Source: Mastigamoeba balamuthi
Taxonomy: Eukaryota > Evosea > Mastigamoebida > Mastigamoebidae
Length of the DNA: 64,000 nucleotides
Direction of reading: 5' to 3'
Assembly (NCBI GenBank): GCA_902651635.1
Contig: CACRSC010000022.1
Location: 139,807-203,806, forward strand
Both the position numbers and the translations under genes were made by a program. Shown piece by piece: positions 22,757-34,100 of the stretch (within the stretch, counting starts at the first letter, position 1; the number at the start of each line of letters is the position of its first letter). Under the pieces are notes generated by a model. That model had not been told where the DNA came from. It worked only from the letters and a program-made list of their open reading frames with translations, and searched no databases.

Positions 22757-24954
22757 TTAAAGTGCTGAGGATGGCCATAGAGATGCAGCTGCGACTCCAA
22801 GGGCGCACATCTGCACCCCACGTAGCGAGCGGGCAACGCCCGAGGTCTCCATGGCCTCTCTTGAGTTGTGGCTATCCTTCGTGGTGCTGGACAGGCGGTC
22901 GACTTCCACGACCCTGACTGCTGCAGAGGGAGTGCTGGCCCCGCTGTACCCCGACGCCGTGACCTTGTAGAAGTAGCTCCTGCCCTCTACGACGCCGGCA
23001 TCCAAGTAGCTGGATGAGCGGACCTTCTCCGCGAGGGCCTCAAAGGCCCCGTCCTCCTTCTCGGACCTCAGCACATCGTAGTACACAGCGTTGGCCACTG
23101 CTGGCCACGATATCCTCACTGCCCCGCTTCCCCTGGCCATTTCGGCTTTCGGCGTGGGGGCTGACGGCCTGCTGCTGGTCCTGTTGCCCAGGCGGACGTC
23201 TGTGAAGGTGCCGTTGCCCATGTACACCGAGATGCCCACGAGCAGCGTGACTGGCAGCGTCGCAGGATAGAGGATGTTGGCCGAGGGCGACCACACGACC
23301 GAGTCGAACGAGAAGCTGGGGTACACGAAGTTGCCGCGGCGCACGAGCCGCAGCCACATGGAGCTCGTGAAGTTGCCGTCGTAGAACGCCCTGCTCCACA
23401 CTGCGTAGCTGTCGAAGCCCCCGCCCCAGAACGCGTTGAATGCTCTGTTGGGTCGCTCGTTCAGCGCAGCACGCGCGTGGCGCTGGGGCCGCGTGTGGCC
23501 GTCGGCGACGATGGCGTCCATCATGAGCACCTGCCCACACCCACTGGTCACCTTGGCGGAGAACGTGAAGTCGCCGGCGACTTGTGTGTACGCGTAGACG
23601 AGGCCCCGCATTGACTCCCAGCCGCTGTCGATGCCGCCAGACGAGAGGAACCACGTTGACTCGTCCACCTTGCGCGCGAAGCCGCTGCCAGCAAGCTCAC
23701 CGATGCCGGCAACCGTGAGGTCCGCGACAGGGGATGTCGGGGGCTCCACGAAGACAGGCTCGGGGACGTAGCGCTGCGGCGTCGACACGTTGACGGGAAA
23801 GAGGAGCTGGTAGCCGCTGGTCCTGGCCGCGTAGTCGACCATCGCTCTGGCGTGGGGCATCGCGAGGCCCTTGCGAGTGTAGACTATGAGGGCAGAGGCG
23901 ATCTGGTCGATGCAGCGGACGACGCCGTCGAAGGGGGGCAGCGACATGAACATGCCGAACCCCGAGCCGAAGCGCACAAACGGGACCTCGGCGACGCCAG
24001 AGACCCTGAGCCCCGCGAGCTGCCGCTGCGACATGAACTCCACGATGTTGCGCAGTCGCGACCCGTACGAGGAGAAGAGGTCGACACCCTGCGTCCACGC
24101 CGTGACCGCAACGTCGACGAGCACGCTCACCTCGAGTGCCGCGTGGCCCGTGTCGCGCCCCGTGTCGCCCACCTGTCCCGAGGGCAGCGTGTCCGGGAGG
24201 CCTCCAGTGCCGTCGGTGAGCAGCGCGCTGACCGTCTCGTCGAACAGCAGCCGGTCGTCCGTGAACACCGCGACATTCATTGCCGCCGAGAGCTCGAGGA
24301 CGGCCTGGCTGCCTCCCCAGAGGTGGCTGCCTGCCCCGCAGCCGCTGACGGGCTGCTCCTGCGCTGTCCCGAGGGGACCGAAGGGGTTGGACCTGCCCAC
24401 AGGGATGTACTTGATCCACACGGAGCCGAAGTAGCGCCGCAGGAGCTCGTGGGTGGCCTGCGTATACCCGGGGTACGTCGCCCGCAGGATCTCTGCGCCC
24501 GCGATGGCCTCGGCAGCGTTGCCGGGGATCCAGGGGCACTCGGCGCCGCCCCAGCCCCTGTGCGCGCGTAGGCCAGCAGCATCGACAGGGCCCTCTCGGC
24601 GTGCGTCGCGTTTCGCTCGACGAACCACGCGTGGGCCAGGGCACCGATGGCATGCGAGTCGCTGACGAAGGAGCCGAGGTTGACGTCGGGGTTGCGGCTG
24701 ACGTTGGCGAAGGGCCCCGCCATCGCGTAGGACTTGTACGCCTCCACGTGGTCGCGGTACCACGTCTTGAGCTCGTTGGGGCCGGGCGCCTGGACGGCCG
24801 CGCGCAGTGCTACGAGCTGGTCGAGTGAGAGCCCGATGCCGGGGTGCACAAATGCGGGCCCGTCGTCAGCGACACAGCGCACCCACAGCGAAGCTGCCAG
24901 CAGGAGCAGCAGCCCCGAACGAGAGGGCCGTGCGGGAGTGGTCTGGTGGAGCAT
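22757..24954 (-). CDS. Secreted alginate-lyase-like protein, copy 2
   Basis: Close paralogue of 1743-4153, starting at the ATG at 24952-24954 with its own signal peptide (SGLLLLLAASLWV). Same domain order: alpha/alpha toroid with GQVGDTGRDTGH, DUF1349-like sandwich, Fn3-like domain, stalk, hydrophobic tail (LGVAAASLWPSSAL). Only one 22-residue stalk repeat is present. The N-terminal ~100 residues and the C-terminal tail differ most from copy 1; the catalytic-domain middle is nearly identical, suggesting gene conversion or a recent duplication. It shows the same single frame change after LLAYARTGAG (about 24550-24575). Probably extracellular polysaccharide binding or cleavage. Confidence 0.8.
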
Positions 24955-25554
24955 GCGGGACCGGTGGGCCGAGTAGAAGTTATGGCAACTGTTGGCGATC
25001 TTTGAGAGAGGACCGGCTCAGTGGTGCACGGCAGTTGGAGTTGCCCGCTTTGGGCATTGATGGTTTGGATGATAATGACTTGAATCTCTCGATGAAGATC
25101 ACGGCGATGCAGATAACACCAGCCAATTTTTGCGAACGTCATGCAAGGCTCGACGATACCGGAGCTGCCAGTTGGCGCGGAGGTAAATTGAGGAGATCAA
25201 CTGATTGGTGTGAGGCGGCAAAACAAAAGGAGGGCTGCAGTCATAGTCACGCCTCTTAGCGACACCCACGCTGCTCCGATCCACGCGCTGCCAGTTGTGA
25301 CAGGGGTGCATGACGTTGAGCTGGAAGAGAACCGAGTCGTCGAATGATGGCCGAATGGATGTCTTCAGTACAGACGCTTGTTGCTCGCGAACACAGAGAT
25401 TCCGCGGAGCACGAGCCGCGGCAGGAGACCATATTGGGGCTTCGAAGGGGCTCTTCGATTGAGAAATTGGAGCCCATCGAAAATGGTCTCTTTCCACCGC
25501 CTTCCATGGAAGCGGAAGACTTCGATTGCAATCGAGGTCGGACACTCTCTCCTC
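24955..25554. promoter_or_regulatory. Divergent promoter region, 600 bp
   Basis: It lies between the starts of alginate-lyase-like copy 2 (-) and paralogue B (+). The 120 bp before 25555 match the region before paralogue A. No other element identified. Confidence 0.4.
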
Positions 25555-26697
25555 ATGTCTGCCCAGAGCGTGTTCGATCTCTCGCACTCGATGGCCCCGC
25601 CCAGGCTGTGGGTCTCGCAGACCCGCATCTTTCGCACGGCCACGTTCGAGGTACGACCCCCTCTTCCATTGGCATCGGCCAAGTCCCCCCTGGAGGAAGC
25701 GAGTCCGCTGCCACGTCCCCTCCGCGGACTGCCCGACAATCTCGCCGCTGCACCCCCCCGCAGGTGTGCATCGCCGCTCGGGCTGCGTGGCTCGACAGCA
25801 ACGCCGTCACGGCCGAGGCCGTCTGGAGGTCGGGCAGAAGCGCCGTGCTCCTCAACTGCTTTGAAGACCGCAGTATGTCTCAGAGTGGTCTGGTAGTTTG
25901 TTGCCTCTAACCGAACGAATGGTCCATTTCGCCTCTTCTCATTGCGCAGCGCTGGAGCCGTGCTCACGATGCTGCGTCCCCGTCTCCAAGCCCAACGTGA
26001 CTGTCGAGTGCTCGTCGGCCTCACCCTCGCCCGTGCAGCAGGGCGACGAGCTGGTGTTTGTCTTCGACGAGTGCAGATCGTCGGTGTTAACTCCCACCCC
26101 CCTCGCCCCACCCTCTGCAGCTGACGCCCCCTCCCCTCGCACGCGCACGTCAGGTACTGCAACTCGTCGAGGCTACACCTGGGCGGCAAGGTGGTGCTGC
26201 TGGTCGAGATTGTCGACACGAGGGGCGCTGTGGTGTGTCGCCTGCACAGCGACCGCCTGGACCTCTGCTCCAAAAGTTCGTTTCACGCCCTCAGGTCCCA
26301 CAGCTCCTCGTCCGCCGCCGCGGCCGGTGCTGCACCCGTACCCCCGCCAGCCGGGAGCTCAGAGGACAGCTCGCCGAGCCCCGCGCAGGAGCCGCAGCAG
26401 AGCATCGAGGAGGACATCCCCCTGAGCTTCAGCCCCCTGTTCGCGGGCTTTCTGACGCCCCGGGCAGCGGAGCCCCCAGCGCCCGCACCCGCGCCCCCGG
26501 GGGAACAGGCAGAGCAGACGCCTGTCGAGGGCTGGCAGGCTCGCGAGCAGCGGGCGGCTGGGGGCGCTGTCGCCAATCCCGAGCTGATCGCGAGACAAAT
26601 GGGAGAGCTCGAGACAATGCAGCAGGAAAACCTGGCACGTGTCTTACTGCTGCAGCGCCTGCTGGTGCTGGCTCTCGCCGGGTCGCGCCCTACATAG
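25555..26697 (+). CDS. Uncharacterised four-exon family, paralogue B
   Basis: Exons 25555-25650, 25764-25872, 25950-26079, 26154-26697 give 292 aa. Exon lengths 96, 109 and 130 nt and all phases equal those of paralogue A, while the introns have diverged, so the exons are under selection. Conserved blocks: SQTRIFRTATFE, WLDSNAVTAEAVW, the C-x2-CC knot, QQGDELVFVFDECR, CNSSRLHLGGKVVLLVEIVD, LSFSPLFAGFLTP and the C-terminal helix ELIARQMGELE. The linker differs in length by a few residues. Function unknown; see paralogue A. The CxSSxxHLxxxxVVLxV block is also visible in the genes at 41659 and 44827. Confidence 0.82.
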
Positions 26698-28105
26698 CCC
26701 CACCACCTGCTGAGCTCCTGTGCCTGCCAGGGCGCACGCTGGTTGGGCGGCGCTTCTGCGGAGGAGAGAGAGGGGGTTTTTTACATTCAGAAGATAAAAT
26801 TCGTACCACCACCGCGGTTGTCTGTTTCTTCATTGTATTTTCCAACAATTATTTTCGTTTCTGCACACGGTGGCGCATTACATTGCGCGGATATCGTGAG
26901 GAAAGCACACACAGGGGGCGGAGCGCGGGCTCTCGCAAGGGGGAGAGGATTAAGCGTAGGAGAACACCTGGTTTTGCCAATAAAGTCGTCAAAAACGGAG
27001 AAAATCCAAGGCAGAAGAAAAAAACTCCCAGGGTCGAAACGGACGCCCACGAGCGCATAGGATCACAGCCCGACCTCGGGGCCCACAGAGAAGAAACTCC
27101 CTGATCGTGTGCGAGCGGCGGCTGCGCAGTTGAGCCTCCCGGCTACCCCGCCACGTGAGAGCGCAGGTCCGCTTTTTTTTTCGGCCTGCTGCCTTTCTTG
27201 TCCTCGCGCTCTCCCCGGCTTCTTACAATTGGACGAGGCGGCGCACAACTCGGGCGCAGGTGACTGATACGACAGCTTCTGCCTGCTGTGCTGGAATGCC
27301 CTCGGGCGGTTCGCTGTGCTTTCCAGACAAACAACAATGGAGATTGAGAGGGGAGGGTGTACCTTAATGCCGAGCTGCAGCCATCCGCAAACTATGAGCC
27401 GATAGCTGAAGCAGTGGACCCGGCACTCAGCGACAGTGCGAGCGAACGCGGCCATGCTGCCGAATGTGCTGGGTACTACGCACACCGCAATTTGTGCAGG
27501 GCGGCAGCACATAACGACGCATAGCCCGAGCACATTTCAATTTGCCGACAGGCAGCCCCCCAGCACCTCGCATTGGATTCCTCTCGCCAAGGGAGAGGGG
27601 CGAGTCCCTCGGAAGCCCTGGCGTCGCAGCTCGTCATGTTTGGTGACGCCCTTCATCTCGGTTCTTGCTCTACTTTTCTGTAAAATGGAAAAAGTAGGTG
27701 CCCTACCCGACGTCTCTCCATTAAACCCGCTTCGAGGCAAATCAGCAGATTGTGATTTTGTCCAAGAGCCGAGAGGACGGTAGAACAGAAAACGGAGGGC
27801 CGAAGCGAGGGTGGAGTTTCACAGCCTGATCACGACATTCCTCTTTTATGGCCACCGAGTCCGAAGAAATGCGTTGGAGCAAGAGACGCTGTAGCTGCCG
27901 AGAACAGAAAAAGAGAGGCGCAGCGACAGCGGGCCGATGCACTGGGGATACCGTGGCGACCCAGCGCAAGGAGAGGTCGTGCGTGCGCGGGTGTTGCCAA
28001 TACGAAGGGGCCTCAGGGTCGGGCAGTGGGTCCCCACACGCCAAAGCCAACAGCGACTCGCGGAGACTCCAAAAGAAACGCCGCCGCCCCTCGTGGTTGC
28101 AATTG
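26698..28105. other. Intergenic, convergent ends, no gene recognised
   Basis: 1.4 kb between the stop of paralogue B and the stop of the BRAP2-like gene. Short open frames occur on both strands without recognisable families, signal peptides or consistent introns. An A-rich tract lies near 26990-27030 and a T-run near 27173. Confidence 0.45.
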
Positions 28106-30417
28106 CTACTTCCTTTGGCGCGGGCGCCTCGAGTGGTGCTGTGCGTTGGCCGCCGGCGCCGCGGGGGGCTCGGCGCCCGGCACGACGACGAGGTCGCCCT
28201 GCTGCAGCGCCGTGTCGCCGCTGACCTTCTGCGCGGCGTCGAGGTGGAAGAGCACGTCGTGCAGCTCGCCCTCGAGGTCCGCGATGCGCCTGTCCTTCTC
28301 GGCCAGCCGCTCGCTGGCCTGCCGCTCGGCCTCGACGAGCCTCCCCACCCAGTGCTGCTGCTTCTCGATCAGGTTCCTGTTCATCTGCGCGCGGCCCACC
28401 CAATCGAATCAGCTTCGAGTGCGACCGAGTCAATTGACAGGGGAGCGCGCGCGGACCTCCTCGAGCTCCTCCGAGCGCTGCGTGAGGGCCGAGACGCGCT
28501 TGCTGAGCGACTTGGCGAGCTTCTCGGCCTTCTCCTTGTCGCGCTCGAGGGCCGCGACGCGCTCGCCGAGCCGCGACTCTGCGCCGCCGCGCGAGGCCGC
28601 CGAGCCCTTGAGGTGGCGGACCTCCTCCTCGAGCAGCGCGACGCGCTTGTGGTGCTCGCGCTTGACCTCTGCGAGGTCGCGCTCAAAGGCGGTGATCTGC
28701 GTCTCGACGAGGCGCGAGTACTCCATCTCGAGGCGCAGCGCGACGTCGTCCTTGCCGCTCTCGATGGCGACGAGCTTGCCGTCGGCCTTGCCCTGGACGA
28801 CGCGGTGCACGTAGTTGTCGCCCGCGTAGTCCCAGACGCGCTTGGTCTCGAGGTTGAGCGCGTAGGCGTGGCCCGTGGCCTTGTAGTGCTGCAGCGCGTG
28901 CGTCTGCGTCGTGCGCCCGCAGCCGACGTTGCCGCAGAGCAGGCAGATCCAGAGGTCGTCTGCGCGGTCGCACTCGCACTCGGCGCACGTGCTCTCGGCG
29001 CCCAGCGGCTGCTGCGCGTAGCGGCAGACGGGGCAGCCGCTGTCGCGCCACTGCGCCAGGCAGTCGCTGTGGAACGTGTGGTTGCAGAGGATCGTCAGCA
29101 GCCCCGTGGCCTCGCCGTCCATGCGCTCCAGGCACACGGGGCACGTCGGCAGCTCCGTCAGCCCCGCCGGCGGGAACAGCGGCGCCGCGTCCCTCGGCTG
29201 CACCACCTCGATGTCCGTCACGTAGAACAGCCTGCACTCCTCGGGCTGCGCCGCCACCCCCCGTCCTGCGGTCAGCTGGGCTGCAGAGCAGAGAGGTGGG
29301 GGAGGAGAGAGCTCTCGATTCGAGAGGATGCGCTGGGACCTCGAGGGAGTTGAACCGGCGGCCGTGGTAGCTGAAGAAGAAGTCGTCTGCTGCCTGCTGG
29401 CACGTGAACTGCATCACCACCATGTACTTGCTCGGCGCGTTGGCGTTCCTGTGGGTGTGCGCGTGTGCCGCGCTGGCCTTGTGAGGAGGGGGTGGTGGTG
29501 TGTGGTCTCTGCAGCCGGGTGTCTGCGGACCGGAGGAGCTTCATGTAGCGGATGGACTTCTGGTAGCCGCAGATGAACCGCACAAAGTCGCTGGTGCTGA
29601 TGTACGAGGGCACCGCCAGCGCGCACAGCATCGTCGAGTTCTGTTTCCCCCCACACCGCGGCGCAGTGCCTCAGACGGCGCTCCCACAGGGCGGCACAGC
29701 AAGCCCAGAGACCCCCCACAGCCAGCAGCCAGCGCCTACGCAGCGGTGGCGCCCACACCGACACCGCGTGGCCACACGCGTGTCCGACAACGGCGCAGCA
29801 CACACACACACACACACACACGCACATCAACGACACCTCACCAACAGCGAAGCGCCGCCAGATGCTCACGCCACGTCACGAGGGGGGGAAGAAGGGGCGT
29901 ACGATCTTGTCCTTGGAGGGGGAGCTGGTCTTGAGGAGGTGGACGACGCCGCGGATGGTCTCGACGGCGGGGTTGCCCGTCGTGAACGGCGCCCTGCTCG
30001 ACGACTCTGCCGCCGTGTCCCCCGGGTTCTCGTTGACCGGCGGCGGGCTCGGCAGGCTCGGCGCCCCCGCCGGCGTCAGCGGCGGCGACGCGCACCCCAA
30101 CGACGCCGCCGACGCCCCCGACGACCCCGTCGCCCCCGCCCGCTGCTGCTCCCCTGCAGCTGCGCCTGCTGCGCCTGCTCCCTCTGCTGCGCCTGCTGCT
30201 GCTGGGAGGCACCGGGGGAGCGGGTGACGCGGGGTGCGCCGCCGACGACGACGACGACGGCGACGAGGAGCGACGGCGGAGACGAGGGCTGCGCGGGGGC
30301 GGCGGCGGCGGAGGTGCCCGGCGACGAGGAGGGCGCCGAGGCCCAGTCGGGGGCCGCGTAGTCGCAGGGCACGTGGCAGGGCCTCAGCTCGTTGGTCTCC
30401 AGCACGAGATGGAACAT
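28106..30417 (-). CDS. BRAP2: BRAP2-like RING E3 ubiquitin ligase
   Basis: Six exons: 30417-30213, 30159-29903, 29640-29531, 29448-29340, 29245-28457, 28384-28106 (582 aa). The first intron boundary lies in a Gln-repeat and is the least certain. Conserved order: BRAP2 N-terminal RRM-like domain ([17 protein letters not shown], then [24 protein letters not shown], then [14 protein letters not shown]), RING-H2 (CPVC..CNHTFH..C..CPVC, about 262-305), UBP-type zinc finger ([16 protein letters not shown], about 320-385), and a long C-terminal coiled coil. BRAP2/IMP binds nuclear-localisation signals and modulates MAPK scaffolding in animals; here it is presumably a cytoplasmic E3. All zinc ligands are present. 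The gene lies tandem to the BK channel gene, 591 bp downstream of it. Confidence 0.92.
29797..29823. repeat. (CA)n microsatellite inside a BRAP2 intron
   Basis: About 12 CA units on the plus strand, within the intron between BRAP2 exons 2 and 3. Confidence 0.9.
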
Positions 30418-30454
30418 GCGCGGTGCGCGCGCAGACAACTGAGGGGGCGTTCAA

Positions 30455-31108
30455 ATTATGCCGCCAGATATTGCCTGCTATCCCCGATATCCTGAGATAT
30501 CGCTTGTTTTGAGTGTGCCGGGAATTTGCCTGAACTCAATTGATTTTTCCCTTTTGCTACACACAGTCCCGCAGCCGGGTCTCGCCACAGTGCGATTAAT
30601 GCCGCCCGGGGGCGCAGCCGACGACGAGCCCGCCGGGGGCTGTGAGCGACCAGTGTGCCGGCAGCCCTTGCGTTGCAGGGGCTCGGCTACACCGCGTCCT
30701 CCACCCTCATGCGGAGGAAGACGGGCTTGGGCGCCAGGGCGGTTATGTGCGGCGAGATGTCCTCGCTGCGGTCCCTCTCGNAAATTATGCCGCCAGATAT
30801 TGCCTGCTATCCCCGGTATCCTGAGATATCGCTTGTTTTGAGTGTGCCGGGAATTTACCTGAACTCAATTGATTTCCCCTTTGCTACACACAGTCCCGCA
30901 GCCGGGTCTCGCCACAGTGTGATTAGTGTCGCCCGGGGGCGCAGCCGAGCGACCGGGTCGTCCGTGGATCCACTGCTCTGCCGGGGCCCTTGCGTTGCAG
31001 GGGCTCAGCTACACCGCGTCCTCCACCCTCATGCGGAGGACGACGGGCTTGGGCGCCAGGGCGGTGATGTGCGGCGAGATGTCCTCGCTGCGGTCCCTCT
31101 CGGCGGCC
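30455..31108. repeat. Direct duplication of ~327 bp across a single N (30781)
   Basis: 30455-30780 and 30782-31108 are the same sequence with small differences (for example CCCCGATATCC versus CCCCGGTATCC, and an indel near 30615/30935). Each copy contains the last codons of the BK channel gene and the BK/BRAP2 intergenic sequence. The single N between them points to two allelic or overlapping contig ends placed in tandem rather than a biological duplication. Confidence 0.8.
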
Positions 31109-34100
31109 GCGCGGGCGCTGTGCATGGGCATCCTGGGCGTGGCCGCCTGGGGCGCGTACTCGTCGGCGCCCACCACCGACCTGTTCCTGTGCAGCCGCAT
31201 CATCTCCTCCGACGCCTCCTGCACCAGGTTCGAGTGCATCGACGGCGACTTGCGCACCGGTGGCGGCGTGCTGCGCGGCCCCCGTGTGAGCCCAGCCAGA
31301 GAGTGTGTGTGAGAGTGTGTGAGTGAATGAATGTGAGTGGGTGTGTGTGTGTGTGTGTGTGTGTGTGATAGAGACCAGAGAGCAGAGAGCAGAGTCCGAG
31401 CAGGCACGTGCAGCCGCATCATCTCTTCCGACGCCTCCTGCACAAGGTTCGAGTGCATCGACGGCGACTTGCGCACCGGCGGCGGCGTGCTGCGCGGCCC
31501 CCGCGTGAGCCCAGTCAGAGAGAGTGAGAGAGTGTGTAAGTGAATGAGTGAGTGAACGTGGGAGTTAGTGTGAGCGTGTGAGAGTGAGAGTGAGATGGAG
31601 AGCAGAGAGCAGAGTCCAAGCAGGCACTGGGGGGTCCTGGCAACCCTCCCCCAGCGCAAGGGTCGCACCTGGCCTGCGACACGGAGCCTCGGAAGGGCTT
31701 GGGCGTGTAGAGCTGGGGCGGGGCGCCCTCGGCAGACGGGGGGGAGCGCACGGGGTGCGCGACGGGCAGCACGAGCCGCGAGACCGAGCGCCAGAGGGGC
31801 TGCCTGAGGCAGGCGGTGCGCTTGAGCGCGAACACCCTGTCGTCGCGCGCCAGCTGCGTGTCGGGCGGGGGGTTGGTGAACACGTAGGGCTCCATGCCGC
31901 CCCTCGCGTCCTCGCACCTGAACAGCCCCAGCGGCACCACGCCCTCCTCCACCAGCTTGTCAAACAGCTCCCCGTACGTCGGCGGCTGCTCGACAGCCAG
32001 GCAGGGTGGTCAGCTCCGATGGACGCACTCAAGAAGTCCTCCGCTATAGGGCGTGGCAGGGAAGCCCCCCGCCCGCTCTTGCGGCTGCACAGACCACACA
32101 GGCAGCCACCCACTTGGCTCTCACACTCCGCTCGCCATCCTCCGACGGCCAAGCACAGCTGTCAAGCCACAAATCCCCACAATTCCACAGCCAGACACCC
32201 ATAGTCCCCGAGTGTCATGAGAGATGGGGGCGTTGGGGGCGTTGCATACGTTGTCGTCGGGGAGCGGTATCTGCGCGAGGTGCGACTCGGCCTTGCTCTG
32301 CTCCGAGTCGAGGGTGCTGTCGAGCAGCTTGCAGATGGCCGCCGTGATGTAGGGGTTGAAGTACGTGTGCGCCAGCAGCGCGTCAAACACGGCGGGGAAG
32401 AACAGGCGCCCGGCCGCGTAGCTCGGCAGGTACTCGACGCCGTGCTGGCGCACGAACGAGCCCGGCAGCCTGCGGGACCTGAAGAACTTGCCGTTGCTCA
32501 TGGTGACGAGGTCCACGACGACGTGCGGCATCTTCACGACGTTGCTCTCGATGTTGTAGTACGCGAGGATCGTGTCGGCGTCGGCGATGATGCCCGACTC
32601 GCCCTCGTCGTCGGGGCCCAGGTCGCGGGCCAGCGGCCGCGAGAGCAGCAGCACCTGGCTCGCGTACTCGATGCCCGCGCGCTGCAGGTCCGCGTAGACG
32701 ACCGTCGAGCCCACGACGATGTAGACCTCGGGGATGTAGGCGACCTGCCCCCAGTGCTCCTCCGTCGGCACCGTGTCCGTCAGCACGACAATGTGCAGCG
32801 TCTCGAACTGCGTGCGTATGTCCTCGAGCAGCAGCCGCAGCCCCGCGATGCTGTGCGCGCACACGAGCACGTGGTCCGTGCACATGCCGTCGACGCACTC
32901 GTGCATCGCCTCCTCGAGCGGCCTGCGGACCACAGAGTCCGAGGAGGACGGCGCCACCTTGCCCTCGGGCGAGAGCCTCGGGAAGCTGCTCACGCGGTAC
33001 GACCGCACGCCCTTGTTGGCCCTGCGCTTGATCTCGTTGTAGAGGATGGGCACGTAGCCCGGCTTCTCGTCGTCCTTCTCGTAGTGCTCCTGCAGCCGCG
33101 CGACGATGGTCTCGTTCTGCGTCAGCAGCAGCGCCACCTCCCTGCCCGTGATGCGGTAGTCGTTGTCGGGGTTCAACGTGATCGACACGTGGTTCCCCCG
33201 GTGCGTCGACAGCGCAAACAGCGTTGCTCCGTGCGTCTTGTAGATCATCTGGCGAGCACGCGAGCATACAGAGGAAGACCATAAGAAGACAAGCATGTGG
33301 CGCGCTCAGGGAATGGGGTGGTTGGCACCGAGACTGCCTCGGTGAACGTGCGGTCCACGAAGGCTAGGGGCATTGGGCAAGCGTAAATCTCCTGGCCGTT
33401 GCCGTAGTCTGTCCGGGAATACCATTAAAATCAACGCCCAACACAGCATGGGGAGACGCACTATACTCGTCGACCCAGGGCGCCAGGCCCTTCTCGGTGA
33501 GCAGAGACCTCGTGATGAACAGATTGCATATCAGAGAGGTGACTCCCGGAATGACCAGTGCTCGAGACAGCATGCTCTGCGTACGAGATCGGTCAGAGGG
33601 CGCGCTGCGGCGGGGGGATAGAAGAGCGAGCTCACGTTTTTGATCTCCTCGAAGCAGATGACCTGCTCGATACCGGTGGACACCAAGTATTGCTGAAAAG
33701 AGTCGTGAGCCGCCATTCAGACAGTTCCCCTGCGCCTGCCGCACCTTGCTCGCAGTCGAGAGGATCTGAACTGACATGCGCAGCTCTCTCCTGAACCTCT
33801 TGATGGCCATGCACCGCAGAATGGTGTCTGCAAGCAGCGGGGGAAATGAGAAAGGGGAGTGTTCCCCATTCCCTATTGCCTGTGCCCGTCGACGAAAGGT
33901 GTACCTCTATCCGCGTCCACCGGGCTTTCCACAACGCCATGCGCTGAGAGTACAAAGCAGGCGTCCGCGGTTTGTGCATCGGCTCGCTCCAGGTCTTCGT
34001 CTTTCTGTCATCGGGAGAGGAGAGTAAGAAATTGTGCCGTGCGAGATGCTCCTGCGGGTACCAGTGCGCTCCCAACAATGATGTGGACGTTCTGCATGGC

